DNA from: JBOFLG01 sp051657745
GTDB lineage: Bacteria > Actinomycetota > Actinomycetes > Actinomycetales > Dermatophilaceae
Direction of reading: 5' to 3'
DNA length: 52,812 bases
NCBI GenBank assembly: GCA_051657745.1
Contig: JBOFLG010000152.1
Coordinates: 1 to 52,812 of the forward strand
Shown here: positions 24,090 to 32,124 of the stretch, piece by piece
Layout: each line of letters begins with the position of its first letter
Numbering within the stretch: position 1 is the stretch's first letter
Made by a program: the position numbers and the translations under genes
The notes under the pieces: generated by a model
The model's input: only the letters and a program-made list of their open reading frames with translations
Told to the model about the DNA's origin: nothing
The model's database searches: none

Positions 24090-25202
24090 ATGCGCGTACC
24101 CTCGCGCCTCGTATCCGCTTGCGCGGTAGGCATGCTCGTGCCCGCCGTGCTCGCCGGATGCCAGCCGACTGGCCCGATCACCGTGTCGATGAGTCAGTCA
24201 CCCTCGGCCAGTTCCTCGCCGACCGCAGATCCGGCGGTCGCCCCTGAGCCGAATTCGTCGGCATCCGCGTCGGCCAGTCCGTCGCCCACTGCGTCGCCCA
24301 CTGTGTCGCCCACGACGTCGCCGACTCCGACGGCGACCGCGACTCTCCCCCCATTGAAGACCGCTTCGCTCGGCCCGTGGGTCCCGTCCGATGGTGCGCC
24401 GCCCCCCGACCCAGGGACGCCGGTGCTCGAAGAGAACTTCGCCACCCACAATTCGGCCGAGTGGCAGCCCTACACGGTCGACATGCTGAAGGCTGATTTC
24501 GAGGATCTCAAGGGTGGGGACTACCAGGGCATCGAGGACGACGGCAGCGTCTGGCCGGCCAAGACCACGGTCGGCAAGGGCGTCTTGCGTGCCCACTTCC
24601 CGGCGAACTCGGCTGGCACAAGCAAATCCGGATTCATGTTCAACTCGCTCTTCCCCGGGGCTGAGGAGGCCACCCTGGAGTACCGGGTGCTCTTCGAGGG
24701 TGCCGGGCCGGACAAGAAGTTCGTGAGTGCCGAAGGCGGGAAGCTTCCGGGCCTGAGTGGGACTGCCGCGGAGAAGCCGCCGACCGGGTGCCTGACGGAC
24801 CAGGACATCATCGACAACGGTTTCTCGGCTCGGACGACCTGGCGCGCGGGCGGAACGTTGGTGGCTTACCTCTACACGCCGGATCGTAATCCTGGCGATG
24901 TCGCGTGTGGCTTGGACATTCCCTTCTTCGAAGGCGCTGTCGCGGACAAGTGGTACACCATTCGGCAGCACATCCGGATGAACACCCCAGGCGAGCGCGA
25001 CGGGCTGCTGGACATGTACGTGGACGGTAAGCGCACTCTGCACAAGACTGACATGTATTACCGAATCAGCGGCAAGTCCGATGTGAAGATCGACCGAGCC
25101 ATGTTCCACACGTTCCGGGGTGGCAAGGACGGCGACCCGCGGTTCTTCTCGCCCAACGATGACCACCTCCAGTTCGACCACTTCAAGATCTGGGTGAAGT
25201 AG
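24090..25202 (+). CDS. Lipoprotein with C-terminal polysaccharide-lyase-14-like domain (copy 1)
   Basis: This 370-residue exported lipoprotein has a signal peptide with lipobox VLAGC (lipidated Cys at about residue 23). A long Ser/Thr/Pro/Ala linker (about 30-105) follows, then a globular domain (about 110-370). The domain has VGKGVLRAHFPAN, EEATLEYRVLFE, GGKLPGLSG, NGFSARTTWRAGG, KWYTIRQHIRMNTPG, GLLDMYVDGKR and DHLQFDHFKIWVK. This pattern is that of polysaccharide lyase family 14 and related alginate/glucuronan lyases. It is probably anchored outside the membrane to degrade or bind uronic-acid polymers, including its own envelope glycans. The activity is not proven by the motifs seen. A paralogue follows, and the upstream leader is shared. 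Confidence 0.72.
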   Translation: MRVPSRLVSACAVGMLVPAVLAGCQPTGPITVSMSQSPSASSSPTADPAVAPEPNSSASASASPSPTASPTVSPTTSPTPTATATLPPLKTASLGPWVPSDGAPPPDPGTPVLEENFATHNSAEWQPYTVDMLKADFEDLKGGDYQGIEDDGSVWPAKTTVGKGVLRAHFPANSAGTSKSGFMFNSLFPGAEEATLEYRVLFEGAGPDKKFVSAEGGKLPGLSGTAAEKPPTGCLTDQDIIDNGFSARTTWRAGGTLVAYLYTPDRNPGDVACGLDIPFFEGAVADKWYTIRQHIRMNTPGERDGLLDMYVDGKRTLHKTDMYYRISGKSDVKIDRAMFHTFRGGKDGDPRFFSPNDDHLQFDHFKIWVK

Positions 25203-25216
25203 TCAGTAGCGTCACA

Positions 25217-25249
25217 GCCGGTGACGATCGCGCTGCGATCGTCACCGGC
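25217..25249 (+). terminator. Hairpin terminator after lipoprotein 1
   Basis: A perfect 15-base inverted repeat, GCCGGTGACGATCGC (25217-25231) and its complement (25235-25249), has a 3-base loop and is followed by TTT. It begins 15 bases after the stop codon. The rest of the 25203-25571 gap shows only the copied leader. Confidence 0.85.
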
Positions 25250-25524
25250 TTTCGCATGTCCGCACCTGGTCCACTGAGGGCCGCCGCGGGTCGTTCGGCC
25301 GCGGCTCGTCACGAGCGCGGTCACCTCGGCGCCCCCGGTGGGCTACCTGGCTCGCCGGAATAGTCGACGACCGCGGCGGTTCTCGGGCCGATGTTCACCG
25401 CCGGTGCCGCATCCACACCACGGAATTTCATGGGTGCTCGGCGATTTCGAGTACCACGCGGTGGTACGAGAACCTCTACGCTGTTGGGTTCCTGCTAGGG
25501 TTTTTCAACAATTTGACGACCCAC

Positions 25525-25554
25525 GCGACGCACCTCTCCCCGTCCGTTGCGGAA
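25525..25554 (+). repeat. Conserved 5' leader, copy 2 (before second lipoprotein)
   Basis: This is the second copy of the 30-base leader found at 24042-24071, here 17 bases before the next start codon. Upstream sequence (25250-25524) diverges from that of copy 1 and shows no gene. Confidence 0.75.
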
Positions 25555-25571
25555 TCACTGGAGGAACCTCA

Positions 25572-26666
25572 ATGCGCACCCCCACGCGCCTTTTTTCAGT
25601 CTGCACTATTGGCCTTCTCGCGCCGGCACTGCTCGCTGGGTGTCAGCCATCCGGCCCGGTCACTGTCTCCGTGAGCCAGGGTCCCTCAGCGGGTGCCAGC
25701 AGCCCCGCGCCGCTGTCGCAGGCGCCGGAGATTTTGCCATCGCCAGGTGGGTCCGCGAGCGTCCGTCCTACCCCGGCCGCGAGCACGACACCCACTCCGG
25801 CGGCCAGTGCGACACCCACTCCGGTGGCCAGCGCGAGTCCCACTCCGGCCGCGCCGTCGCCCGCTACTGCGGCGCCTGCCGCCGGGTCCCTCGTGCTCGA
25901 CGAGCGCTTCGACAACCACACGTCAGCGTCGTGGCAGCCCTACTCGGTCGGCATGTTGAACTCCGACTTCGGCACCATCGCGGCCCGTGCTGTCCGCGGC
26001 TTTAGCGGGGGCGGTACGGAGTGGCCTTCCAAGAACATGGTCGGTGAGGGCGTGCTCCGCGCGAACTACCCGGCCAACAAAGCCGGTGGTCACAACTCCG
26101 GATTTATCTTCGACAGGTTCTTCCCAGGCGCCGAGGAAGCCACCCTGGAGTACCGCGTACGCTTCGAGGGCGCGGAGCAGGGAAAGGCCTTCGAATGGGC
26201 GGCTGGCGGCAAACTTCCGGGCCTCGGTGGCACCGTCGGTGGGCAGTCCCCGACCGGGTGTACCACGAACGCGAGTGCGATCGAGGGGGGCTTCTCGGCA
26301 CGGCTGATGTGGCGCAAGGGCGGAGCACTGGCGGCCTACATGTACCTTCCTGACCGGGACCGCAGCAGATGTGGCGTGGACATCACCTTCTTCGAAGGGG
26401 CAACTCCGGACCGCTGGTACACCATCCGGCAGCACATTCGGCTGAACACCCCCGGGATGCGCGACGGGGTGCTCGAGATGTTTGTTGACGGCCGCCGGAC
26501 GCTGCAGAAGACAGACATGTACTACCGCATGAGCGGCAAGTCCAAGGTGCAGATAAACAACGTCCTGTTCCACACCTACCGCGGTGGCAAGCCGGACGAC
26601 AGCCGGTTCTACTCGCCCAACAGCGATCACGTTCAGTTCGACGACTTCAAGGTCTGGGTGAAGTAG
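25572..26666 (+). CDS. Lipoprotein with C-terminal polysaccharide-lyase-14-like domain (copy 2)
   Basis: This 364-residue paralogue of the preceding protein has lipobox LLAGC near residue 23. Its linker is built from repeated TPTPAAS / TPTPVAS units (about residues 62-100). The same lyase-like domain follows: GGKLPGLGG, GGFSARLMWRKGG, DRWYTIRQHIRLNTPG, GVLEMFVDGRR, YRGGKPDDSRFYSP and DHVQFDDFKVWVK. The domains are clearly homologous end to end while the linkers differ completely, as expected for a disordered tether. ATG 25572 is chosen because it follows CACTGGAGG and begins the signal peptide; an upstream in-frame extension would spoil it. The pair is a tandem duplication with separate terminators. 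Confidence 0.72.
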   Translation: MRTPTRLFSVCTIGLLAPALLAGCQPSGPVTVSVSQGPSAGASSPAPLSQAPEILPSPGGSASVRPTPAASTTPTPAASATPTPVASASPTPAAPSPATAAPAAGSLVLDERFDNHTSASWQPYSVGMLNSDFGTIAARAVRGFSGGGTEWPSKNMVGEGVLRANYPANKAGGHNSGFIFDRFFPGAEEATLEYRVRFEGAEQGKAFEWAAGGKLPGLGGTVGGQSPTGCTTNASAIEGGFSARLMWRKGGALAAYMYLPDRDRSRCGVDITFFEGATPDRWYTIRQHIRLNTPGMRDGVLEMFVDGRRTLQKTDMYYRMSGKSKVQINNVLFHTYRGGKPDDSRFYSPNSDHVQFDDFKVWVK

Positions 26667-26676
26667 TCGGCGACGC

Positions 26677-26713
26677 CAGCCGGTGACCACCCCACGACGG
26701 TCGTCACCGGCTG
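26677..26713 (+). terminator. Hairpin terminator after lipoprotein 2
   Basis: CAGCCGGTGAC (26677-26687) pairs with GTCACCGGCTG (26703-26713). The stem shares its GCCGGTGAC half with the terminator of copy 1, so the terminator was duplicated with the gene, though the loop has diverged. Confidence 0.75.
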
Positions 26714-26714
26714 A

Positions 26715-26990
26715 TTGCTCGCCGAGACCCACGACTTGGACCGCACGCAAGGGGTCGGCACGGGTGGCGGGGCCACCAAGCAACTGGCCCGTGACCTGGC
26801 GCAGTTTGCCATCGATGGCGGCGCCCTGCTCGTCGGACTCGACGAGCAGGATGACGGACCGCTGCAGTTGACGCCGGTTGAGGTGGCCGGGCAGGCGCGC
26901 TTCTCCTTCATCGCCGAACCGATGACGCCGCGCCACCCGATGCTCAGCGACGCGCTCGCCGGCGACCGGTGGCAGCCGAGCGGCAACCGG
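26715..26990 (+). pseudogene. Fragment of an AlbA_2/Schlafen-type ATP-binding protein
   Basis: A plus-strand frame reads GGGATKQLARDLAQFAIDGGALLVGLDE, the hallmark of AlbA_2 (Schlafen-like) DNA-binding and ATP-binding proteins, where KELAKDVAAFANxxGGTLLIGVDE is usual. It continues for about 50 residues of plausible sequence and then loses similarity before the toxin gene. There is no start codon or ribosome site, and the normal protein is several hundred residues. It is most likely a relic of a deleted gene. Confidence 0.5.
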
Positions 26991-27002
26991 TTATCGAGCG
27001 GG

Positions 27003-27389
27003 CTACGGGGCGGCGACGTGGATGAGGTCCTCGAGGCCCCGGAAGTCCTTCGGGTTGCGAGTGATCAGCTGTGCGTCGTGCGCGTGGGCGGTCGCGGCGA
27101 TGAGCAGGTCGAACTGCCGCGCGCGGGGTTGCCGCCCGTGACGGGTGACCCGCGCGGCGAGCTGCCCGTAGCTGTCGGCCACCGCGTCGTCGACAGGGAG
27201 CGGGTCGAAGAAGCGGCGCAGCCGAGACAGCCGCTGCAGCCGATGCGCCCGCACCTCATCGTCCGTGGCGACGAGCACTCCGAACTGGAGCTCGGCCATG
27301 CTCACGACGCTGATCGCGAGGTGCCCGGGGATGACGTCGACGTCGTCGCCGATCAGCACGCTGGTGTCGACGACGGCTCGGGTCGTCAT
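27003..27389 (-). CDS. VapC-type PIN-domain ribonuclease toxin
   Basis: This 128-residue minus-strand protein has a PIN domain. AVVDTSVLIG carries the first metal-binding Asp, SVVSMAELQFGV the Glu, and FDLLIAATAHAHDAQLITRNPKDF the later acidic residues. VapC toxins cleave specific RNAs, often tRNA. The start is the ATG at 27389 in the ATGA overlap with the antitoxin gene; a GTG nine bases earlier is possible but less fitting. Length is typical for the family. It is co-transcribed with the upstream antitoxin. Confidence 0.88.
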   Translation of the reverse strand: MTTRAVVDTSVLIGDDVDVIPGHLAISVVSMAELQFGVLVATDDEVRAHRLQRLSRLRRFFDPLPVDDAVADSYGQLAARVTRHGRQPRARQFDLLIAATAHAHDAQLITRNPKDFRGLEDLIHVAAP

Positions 27390-27631
27390 CGTTCCCACGG
27401 GTCGGCGACGGTGCCGTCGATCAGGTCGCGGTCGTTGTCCCAGTCCTCGTCCGGACCCCCTCGGAGCACGTGCCTCAACTCGGCCCCGGTGCGCCAGGTC
27501 CGTGCACTGACCGGACCCAGCACCGCTGCCGGACGGCCGGCCACCGTAATGGTCACGCGTTCGCCGCCCTCGGCCCGACGGACCAGGTCGCTCGCGTGCT
27601 GCCGCATCTCTCGGAGGCCCACCTCGGTCAT
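27386..27631 (-). CDS. Phd/VapB-type antitoxin
   Basis: This 81-residue minus-strand protein starts MTEVGLREMRQHASDLVRR, the dimerising, DNA-binding fold of Phd/YefM antitoxins, with VTITVAGRPAAVLGPV in the middle. The acidic C-terminal part (GGPDEDWDNDRDLIDG) would bind and neutralise the PIN toxin. It is the first gene of the two-gene operon, and a palindrome lies ten bases before its start, fitting autorepression. Confidence 0.85.
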   Translation of the reverse strand: MTEVGLREMRQHASDLVRRAEGGERVTITVAGRPAAVLGPVSARTWRTGAELRHVLRGGPDEDWDNDRDLIDGTVADPWER

Positions 27632-27640
27632 GTCGTCAAG

Positions 27641-27656
27641 GTAGCACCTGTGCTAC
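27641..27656. promoter_or_regulatory. Operator-like palindrome upstream of the antitoxin gene
   Basis: GTAGCACCTGTGCTAC has six-base inverted arms around CCTG, immediately upstream of the minus-strand antitoxin ATG. Toxin-antitoxin complexes usually repress their own promoter through such sites. Confidence 0.6.
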
Positions 27657-27700
27657 GTGCGGTGAATGTGTGGCAGGCCTCGCGGCGACCGACCCAAAGG

Positions 27701-27729
27701 TTCACCCCCGGACCATTGCAGGGCATACT
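27701..27729 (+). promoter_or_regulatory. Candidate promoter of the FadR-family operon, leaderless start
   Basis: TTCACC (27701-27706) and CATACT (27724-27729) are 17 bases apart, each matching 4 of 6 consensus bases. The ATG at 27737 lies 8 bases after the -10 box, and no ribosome site is visible. This suggests a leaderless mRNA, common in actinobacteria. Confidence 0.35.
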
Positions 27730-27736
27730 CACAGGT

Positions 27737-28483
27737 ATGACCCCACGGGAACTGTCGACGCCGACGACCCGGCTGCCCGACGCGGTACTCCGCCCGGCCG
27801 TGGGGAACGTGTTCGAGACGACCGTCGAGCAGCTCGCGACGACGATCCGGCTGGGTGTGTTCGTGGACGGAGAGCAGCTGCCACCCGAGCGTGACCTCGC
27901 CGACCGGCTCGGAGTGTCCCGCAATACCCTGCGCGAGGCCATCGCCGCACTGCGCGAGTCTGGGCTGGTCACCACCCGTCGCGGTCGAGGCGGCGGCACT
28001 GTCGTGCGGTACACCGGACGCGACCCGGGCGATGACACCCCACGGTCCGACATCCCGCCCCCACGGACCGGGGCCGCCCTGACCGATGCACTCGACTTCC
28101 GCCGGGTCGTCGAGCCAGGAGCGGCCTGGTTGGCTGCCGACCGCCGGCTCTCCCGTGATCAGCGCGACTGGCTGGAGGAGTCGTGCCGCGCGGTTCGCAC
28201 GGCCGAGCCTGCGGCGCACCGGGTCGCCGACTCTCGGCTGCATCTGGCGATCGCCACGGTCACCGGGTCCTCGATGGTGGTCGAGGCGGTGACCCGGGCT
28301 CAGGCTGCGCTCGACACCCTGCTCGGCGCCATCCCAGTACTTCGCGTCAACATCGACCACTCGCACGTGCAGCACGACGCCGTCGTCGATGCCGTGCTGG
28401 CCGGCCGCCCGCACGACGCGCGGGCCGCAATGGAAGAACACATCGACGCCACCTCCGCCCTGCTCCGCGGTCTGATCGGATGA
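27737..28483 (+). CDS. FadR-family (GntR) transcriptional regulator
   Basis: This 248-residue protein has an N-terminal winged helix-turn-helix (VEQLATTIRLGVFVDGEQLPPERDLADRLGVSRNTLREAIAALRESGLV, residues about 30-80). A C-terminal FCD ligand-binding domain follows, with the metal-ligand histidines in DSRLHLAIA, HVQHDAVVDAV and MEEHID. It heads the catabolic operon, 13 bases before the synthetase gene, and most likely represses it until a pathway intermediate is bound. The ligand is unknown. The ATG at 27737 gives the usual family length; the upstream in-frame extension lacks support. Confidence 0.88.
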   Translation: MTPRELSTPTTRLPDAVLRPAVGNVFETTVEQLATTIRLGVFVDGEQLPPERDLADRLGVSRNTLREAIAALRESGLVTTRRGRGGGTVVRYTGRDPGDDTPRSDIPPPRTGAALTDALDFRRVVEPGAAWLAADRRLSRDQRDWLEESCRAVRTAEPAAHRVADSRLHLAIATVTGSSMVVEAVTRAQAALDTLLGAIPVLRVNIDHSHVQHDAVVDAVLAGRPHDARAAMEEHIDATSALLRGLIG

Positions 28484-28496
28484 CGGAAGGTCACTG

Positions 28497-29885
28497 ATGC
28501 CAGCATCGATCCATCCCAACGGCCCACCGCAGCTGACGCTCGAGCAGCTCCGCGCCGACATCTCCTCGGATGTCGTCGATACGGTCGTCCTCGCCTTCAC
28601 CGACATGCAGGGCCGGCTCACCGGCAAGCGGGTGCACGGGCGGTTCTTCCTCGATCAGGTACTCGAGCACGGGACCGAGGGGTGTACCTACCTGCTCGCC
28701 GTCGATGTCGAGATGACCACCGTCGACGGTTATGCGATCTCGTCCTGGGAGCGCGGCTATGGCGACTTCGAGTTCGTCGCCGACCTCACCACGCTCCGCC
28801 GCACGCCGGGGCAGCCGCATTCGGCCACGCTGCAGTGCGACCTGCACTGGCTCGACGGCAGCGGACCGGTGCGACCGAGCCCGCGCTCCGTGCTTGCGGC
28901 CCAAGCCGAGCGGGCGGCATCCCTGGGCTACCGTGCCGTGGCCGGGACCGAGCTCGAGTTCATCCTCTTCGAGGACACCTTCGACCAGGCCTGGGACCGC
29001 CGCTACCACGGCCTCACCGGCGCCAACCGGTACAACGTCGACTACTCGGTGCTCGGCGGCACGAAGGTGGAGCCGGTGCTGCGCGACATCCGCAATGAGA
29101 TGTGGGCGGCGGGGGTCACCGTCGAGGGCGCCAAGGGCGAGTGCAACCTCGGTCAGCACGAGATCGCCTTCCGGTACGACGACGTGATCCGCACCTGCGA
29201 CAACCACGTCGTCTACAAGACCGCGGCCAAAGAGATCGCGTCGCGCCATGGCATGAGCCTGACCTTCATGGCCAAGTACGATGCGCGAGAAGGAAACTCG
29301 TGCCATGTCCACCTGTCGTTACGCGGCCTCGACGACGGTGCGGCAGTGTGTGCGGACGACTCCCGGCCGGGCGGCCAGAGCGCCCTCTTCGACCACTTCC
29401 TCGCCGGAATCCAGGCCACGATGCGCGAGTTCAGCTACTTCTACGCGCCGAACATCAACTCCTACAAGCGGTTTCAGCCCGGTTCGTTCGCGCCCACGGC
29501 CGTGGCGTGGGGCCGCGACAACCGCACCTGCGCACTGCGGGTGGTCGGCCACGGCGCCGGGCTGCGGGTGGAGAACCGGGTGCCGGGCGGTGACGTCAAC
29601 CCCTACCTGGCCGTGGCGGCAATGATCGCCGGTGGGCTGCACGGCGTCGAAAACGAACTGCCACTCGCCGAGCCGGTGACCGGCAACGCCTACACCGCTG
29701 ACCTCGACCACGTGCCGATGACTCTGCGCGAGGCTCGCGAGCTGCTGGCCGGCTCGGCGGTCGCTCGGGGCGCGTTCGGCGATGACGTCGTCGACCACTA
29801 CGTCAACGCCGCCGATGTCGAGGTGGCTGCGTTCGACGCCGCGGTTACCGACTGGGAGCGGGTCCGGGGGTTCGAGCGGCTGTGA
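28497..29885 (+). CDS. Glutamine-synthetase-family gamma-glutamyl ligase (polyamine type)
   Basis: This 462-residue protein belongs to the GlnA superfamily but to the branch that gamma-glutamylates amines such as putrescine rather than ammonia. It has FTDMQGRLTGKRV near residue 37, GTELEFILFED, KGECNLGQHEIAFRYDD, SLTFMAKYDAREGNSCHVH, NINSYKRFQPGSFAP, ALRVVGHGAGLRVENRVPGGDVNPYLA. The adenylylation Tyr region of housekeeping GlnA is absent. The downstream aldehyde dehydrogenase and gamma-glutamyl-GABA hydrolase genes complete a Puu-like route. Substrate is inferred from context; ethanolamine or another amine is possible. Confidence 0.82.
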   Translation: MPASIHPNGPPQLTLEQLRADISSDVVDTVVLAFTDMQGRLTGKRVHGRFFLDQVLEHGTEGCTYLLAVDVEMTTVDGYAISSWERGYGDFEFVADLTTLRRTPGQPHSATLQCDLHWLDGSGPVRPSPRSVLAAQAERAASLGYRAVAGTELEFILFEDTFDQAWDRRYHGLTGANRYNVDYSVLGGTKVEPVLRDIRNEMWAAGVTVEGAKGECNLGQHEIAFRYDDVIRTCDNHVVYKTAAKEIASRHGMSLTFMAKYDAREGNSCHVHLSLRGLDDGAAVCADDSRPGGQSALFDHFLAGIQATMREFSYFYAPNINSYKRFQPGSFAPTAVAWGRDNRTCALRVVGHGAGLRVENRVPGGDVNPYLAVAAMIAGGLHGVENELPLAEPVTGNAYTADLDHVPMTLREARELLAGSAVARGAFGDDVVDHYVNAADVEVAAFDAAVTDWERVRGFERL

Positions 29886-29895
29886 GGACCCAGAG

Positions 29896-31341
29896 ATGAC
29901 GCAGCCGACCGACCGCACTGACCCGGCGCCGAAACAACCACCACCCGGCTCGGGCGCAGCGACCCACCACGACGTCATCAACCCGGCGACCGAGGAGTTC
30001 GTCGCGACCGTGCCGTCGGCCTCAGTCGAGGAGGCGGACGCGGCCGTCGCCCGCGCAGTCGCCGCCGGGCCTGCCTGGCGTGCCGTGGCCCCAGCCGACC
30101 GCGGGATGCTGCTGCGCCGGTTCGCTGACCTGGTCGAGGAGCACGCTGAGCAGCTCGCCCGTCTCGAGGTCGCGAACTCCGGCCACACCATCGGCAATGC
30201 GCGCTGGGAGGCGGGGAACGTCGCGAGCGTGCTGCGGTACTACTCCGCCGCCCCCGAGCGGTTGTTCGGCCGGCAGATCCCGGTCGCCGGTGGCCTCGAC
30301 GTCACGTTCCGGGAACCACTGGGGGTCGTCGTGGTGGTGGTGCCCTGGAACTTCCCGATGCCGATCGCCAGCTGGGGGTTCGCCCCCGCGCTGGCGGCCG
30401 GCAATACCGTGATCGTCAAGCCGGCCGAGCTCACCCCGCTGACCGCGCTCCGGCTCGGTGAGTTGGCGCTCGAGGCGGGCCTGCCCGAGGGCGTGCTCAC
30501 CGTCATCCCCGGCCAAGGTTCGGTGGTGGGGGAGCGGCTGGTGACCCACCGGGAGGTGCGCAAGGTGTGCTTCACCGGCTCCACCACGGTCGGGCAGGGC
30601 ATCATGCGGCGCGCCGCCGACACCATCAAGCGGGTCACCCTCGAACTCGGCGGCAAGTCGGCCACCATCGTCTTCGCCGACGCCGATCTCGACGCGGCGG
30701 CCGCGGCTGCGCCGATGAGTTTCCTCGACAACGCTGGTCAGGACTGCTGCGCCCGCAGCCGCATACTGGTGCAGCGGTCGGTCTACGACGCCTTCATGGA
30801 GCGGTTCGAGGCGGCGCTGCGCGAGGTGGTGGTTGGCGACCCGAGTGACACCGCCACCCAGGTCGGGCCACTGGTCAGCGCCGGGCAGCGCTGCGCCGTG
30901 CGGGGATTCGTCGAGGATGTCGAGGGCACGCCGGATGCCGTCGATGTCGCCTTCCGGGGGTCCATCCCCGCAGGCGCCGGGTTCTGGTATCCGCCCACGG
31001 TCGTCATCCCCCGCTCGACCCGCGACCGGGTGTGGCGCGAGGAAGTGTTCGGCCCCGTCGTGGCGGTGCTGCCGTTCGAGGACGAGGCCGACGCCGTGGC
31101 CATGGCCAACGACACGGTGTACGGGCTGTCCGGGTCGATCTGGACGCGTGATGTCGGGCGCGCGATCCGGGTGGCCCGCGGCGTCGAGGCGGGCAACCTC
31201 TCGGTGAACAGCCACAGCTCGGTGCGGTACTCCACGCCGTTCGGCGGGTTCAAGCAGAGCGGCCTCGGGCGCGAGCTCGGGCCCGACGCGCTCGACGCGT
31301 TCACCGAGGTGAAGAACGTATTCATCGCCACCGAGGCGTGA
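29896..31341 (+). CDS. NAD(P)-dependent aldehyde dehydrogenase (PuuC-like role)
   Basis: This 481-residue protein has PWNFPMPIASWGFAPALAAGNTVIVKPAE, FTGSTTVGQGIM, the general-base Glu in LELGGKSATIVFADADLD, the nucleophilic Cys in NAGQDCCARS, and EEVFGPVVAVLPFEDEADAV. It would oxidise the gamma-glutamyl aminoaldehyde produced from a glutamylated polyamine. It follows the ligase gene by 10 bases and precedes the SDR gene by 15. The N-terminal 25 residues are a Pro-rich unstructured tail. No separate glutamylpolyamine oxidase (PuuB) is present in the operon. Confidence 0.88.
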   Translation: MTQPTDRTDPAPKQPPPGSGAATHHDVINPATEEFVATVPSASVEEADAAVARAVAAGPAWRAVAPADRGMLLRRFADLVEEHAEQLARLEVANSGHTIGNARWEAGNVASVLRYYSAAPERLFGRQIPVAGGLDVTFREPLGVVVVVVPWNFPMPIASWGFAPALAAGNTVIVKPAELTPLTALRLGELALEAGLPEGVLTVIPGQGSVVGERLVTHREVRKVCFTGSTTVGQGIMRRAADTIKRVTLELGGKSATIVFADADLDAAAAAAPMSFLDNAGQDCCARSRILVQRSVYDAFMERFEAALREVVVGDPSDTATQVGPLVSAGQRCAVRGFVEDVEGTPDAVDVAFRGSIPAGAGFWYPPTVVIPRSTRDRVWREEVFGPVVAVLPFEDEADAVAMANDTVYGLSGSIWTRDVGRAIRVARGVEAGNLSVNSHSSVRYSTPFGGFKQSGLGRELGPDALDAFTEVKNVFIATEA

Positions 31342-31356
31342 CGGAAGGACGACGAC

Positions 31357-32124
31357 ATGACTGGACGGCTCGAGGGCAAGGTCGCCGTGGTCACTGGCGG
31401 CTGCTCCGGTATCGGCCTGGCCACGGTGCGCCGGTTCGCCGCCGAGGGTGCACGGGTCGTGGTGGCCGACCTCTGCGACGATGTGGGGGAGGCCGTGGCC
31501 GTCGAGGTGGGCGGGGCATATGTGCACTGCGACGTCGCAGAGCGCAGTGACGTCGACCGGCTGTTCGCTACTGCGGTCGAGCGTTTCGGCCGGCTGGACG
31601 TGGCGTTCAACAACGCCGGGATCAGCCCTCCCGAGGATGAGTCCATTCTGACCACCGACCTCGACGCCTGGCGCCGGGTCCAGGAAGTCAACCTCACCTC
31701 GGTCTACCTCTGCTGCAAAGCGGCCATCCCGTACCTGCTCGAGCAGCGCTCCGGTTCGATTATCAATACTGCGAGTTTCGTATCGGTGATGGGGTCAGCA
31801 ACGTCGCAGATCTCGTATTCCGCGTCCAAGGGTGGTGTGTTGGCGATGACGCGTGAACTCGGCGTGCAGTTCGCCCGCGATGGGATCCGGGTCAACGCGT
31901 TGTGCCCGGGGCCAGTCGACACCCCGCTGTTGCGGGAACTGTTCGCGGCCGACCCCGAACGGGCCGCGCGGCGGTTGGTGCACGTGCCGATGGGCCGGTT
32001 CGGCACGGCGGAGGAGATGGCGAACGCGGTGCTGTTCCTCGCCTCCGACGAGTCGAGCTTCATCACCGCCTCGACGTTCCTGGTCGACGGCGGGATCTCT
32101 GCGGCCTACGTCACGCCGCAGTGA
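31357..32124 (+). CDS. Short-chain dehydrogenase/reductase
   Basis: This 255-residue classical SDR has VTGGCSGIGLATVRRF for NAD(P) binding, NNAGISPP, the catalytic Ser in INTASFVSVMGS, and YSASKGG with the Tyr-x-x-x-Lys pair. LCPGPVDTPLLREL follows. It resembles 3-oxoacyl-ACP reductase-like enzymes acting on many alcohols. Its place between the aldehyde dehydrogenase and the glutamine amidotransferase-like gene suggests a step in amine catabolism, but the substrate is unknown. Its stop overlaps the next start by GTGA. Confidence 0.88.
   Translation: MTGRLEGKVAVVTGGCSGIGLATVRRFAAEGARVVVADLCDDVGEAVAVEVGGAYVHCDVAERSDVDRLFATAVERFGRLDVAFNNAGISPPEDESILTTDLDAWRRVQEVNLTSVYLCCKAAIPYLLEQRSGSIINTASFVSVMGSATSQISYSASKGGVLAMTRELGVQFARDGIRVNALCPGPVDTPLLRELFAADPERAARRLVHVPMGRFGTAEEMANAVLFLASDESSFITASTFLVDGGISAAYVTPQ

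Noticed and set aside
25338..25571. N-terminal extension of the second lipoprotein
   Set aside because: It would place the signal peptide and lipobox internally; ATG 25572 with its own ribosome site is clearly the start.
26715..27644. A 309-residue plus-strand gene spanning the toxin-antitoxin region
   Set aside because: Only its first part resembles a protein family; the rest is antisense to the vapC and antitoxin genes, which have clear domains and a coupled start.
28497..29885. Housekeeping glutamine synthetase (glnA)
   Set aside because: Operon partners and sequence pattern point to the amine gamma-glutamylating branch, and the adenylylation-site region is not recognisable.
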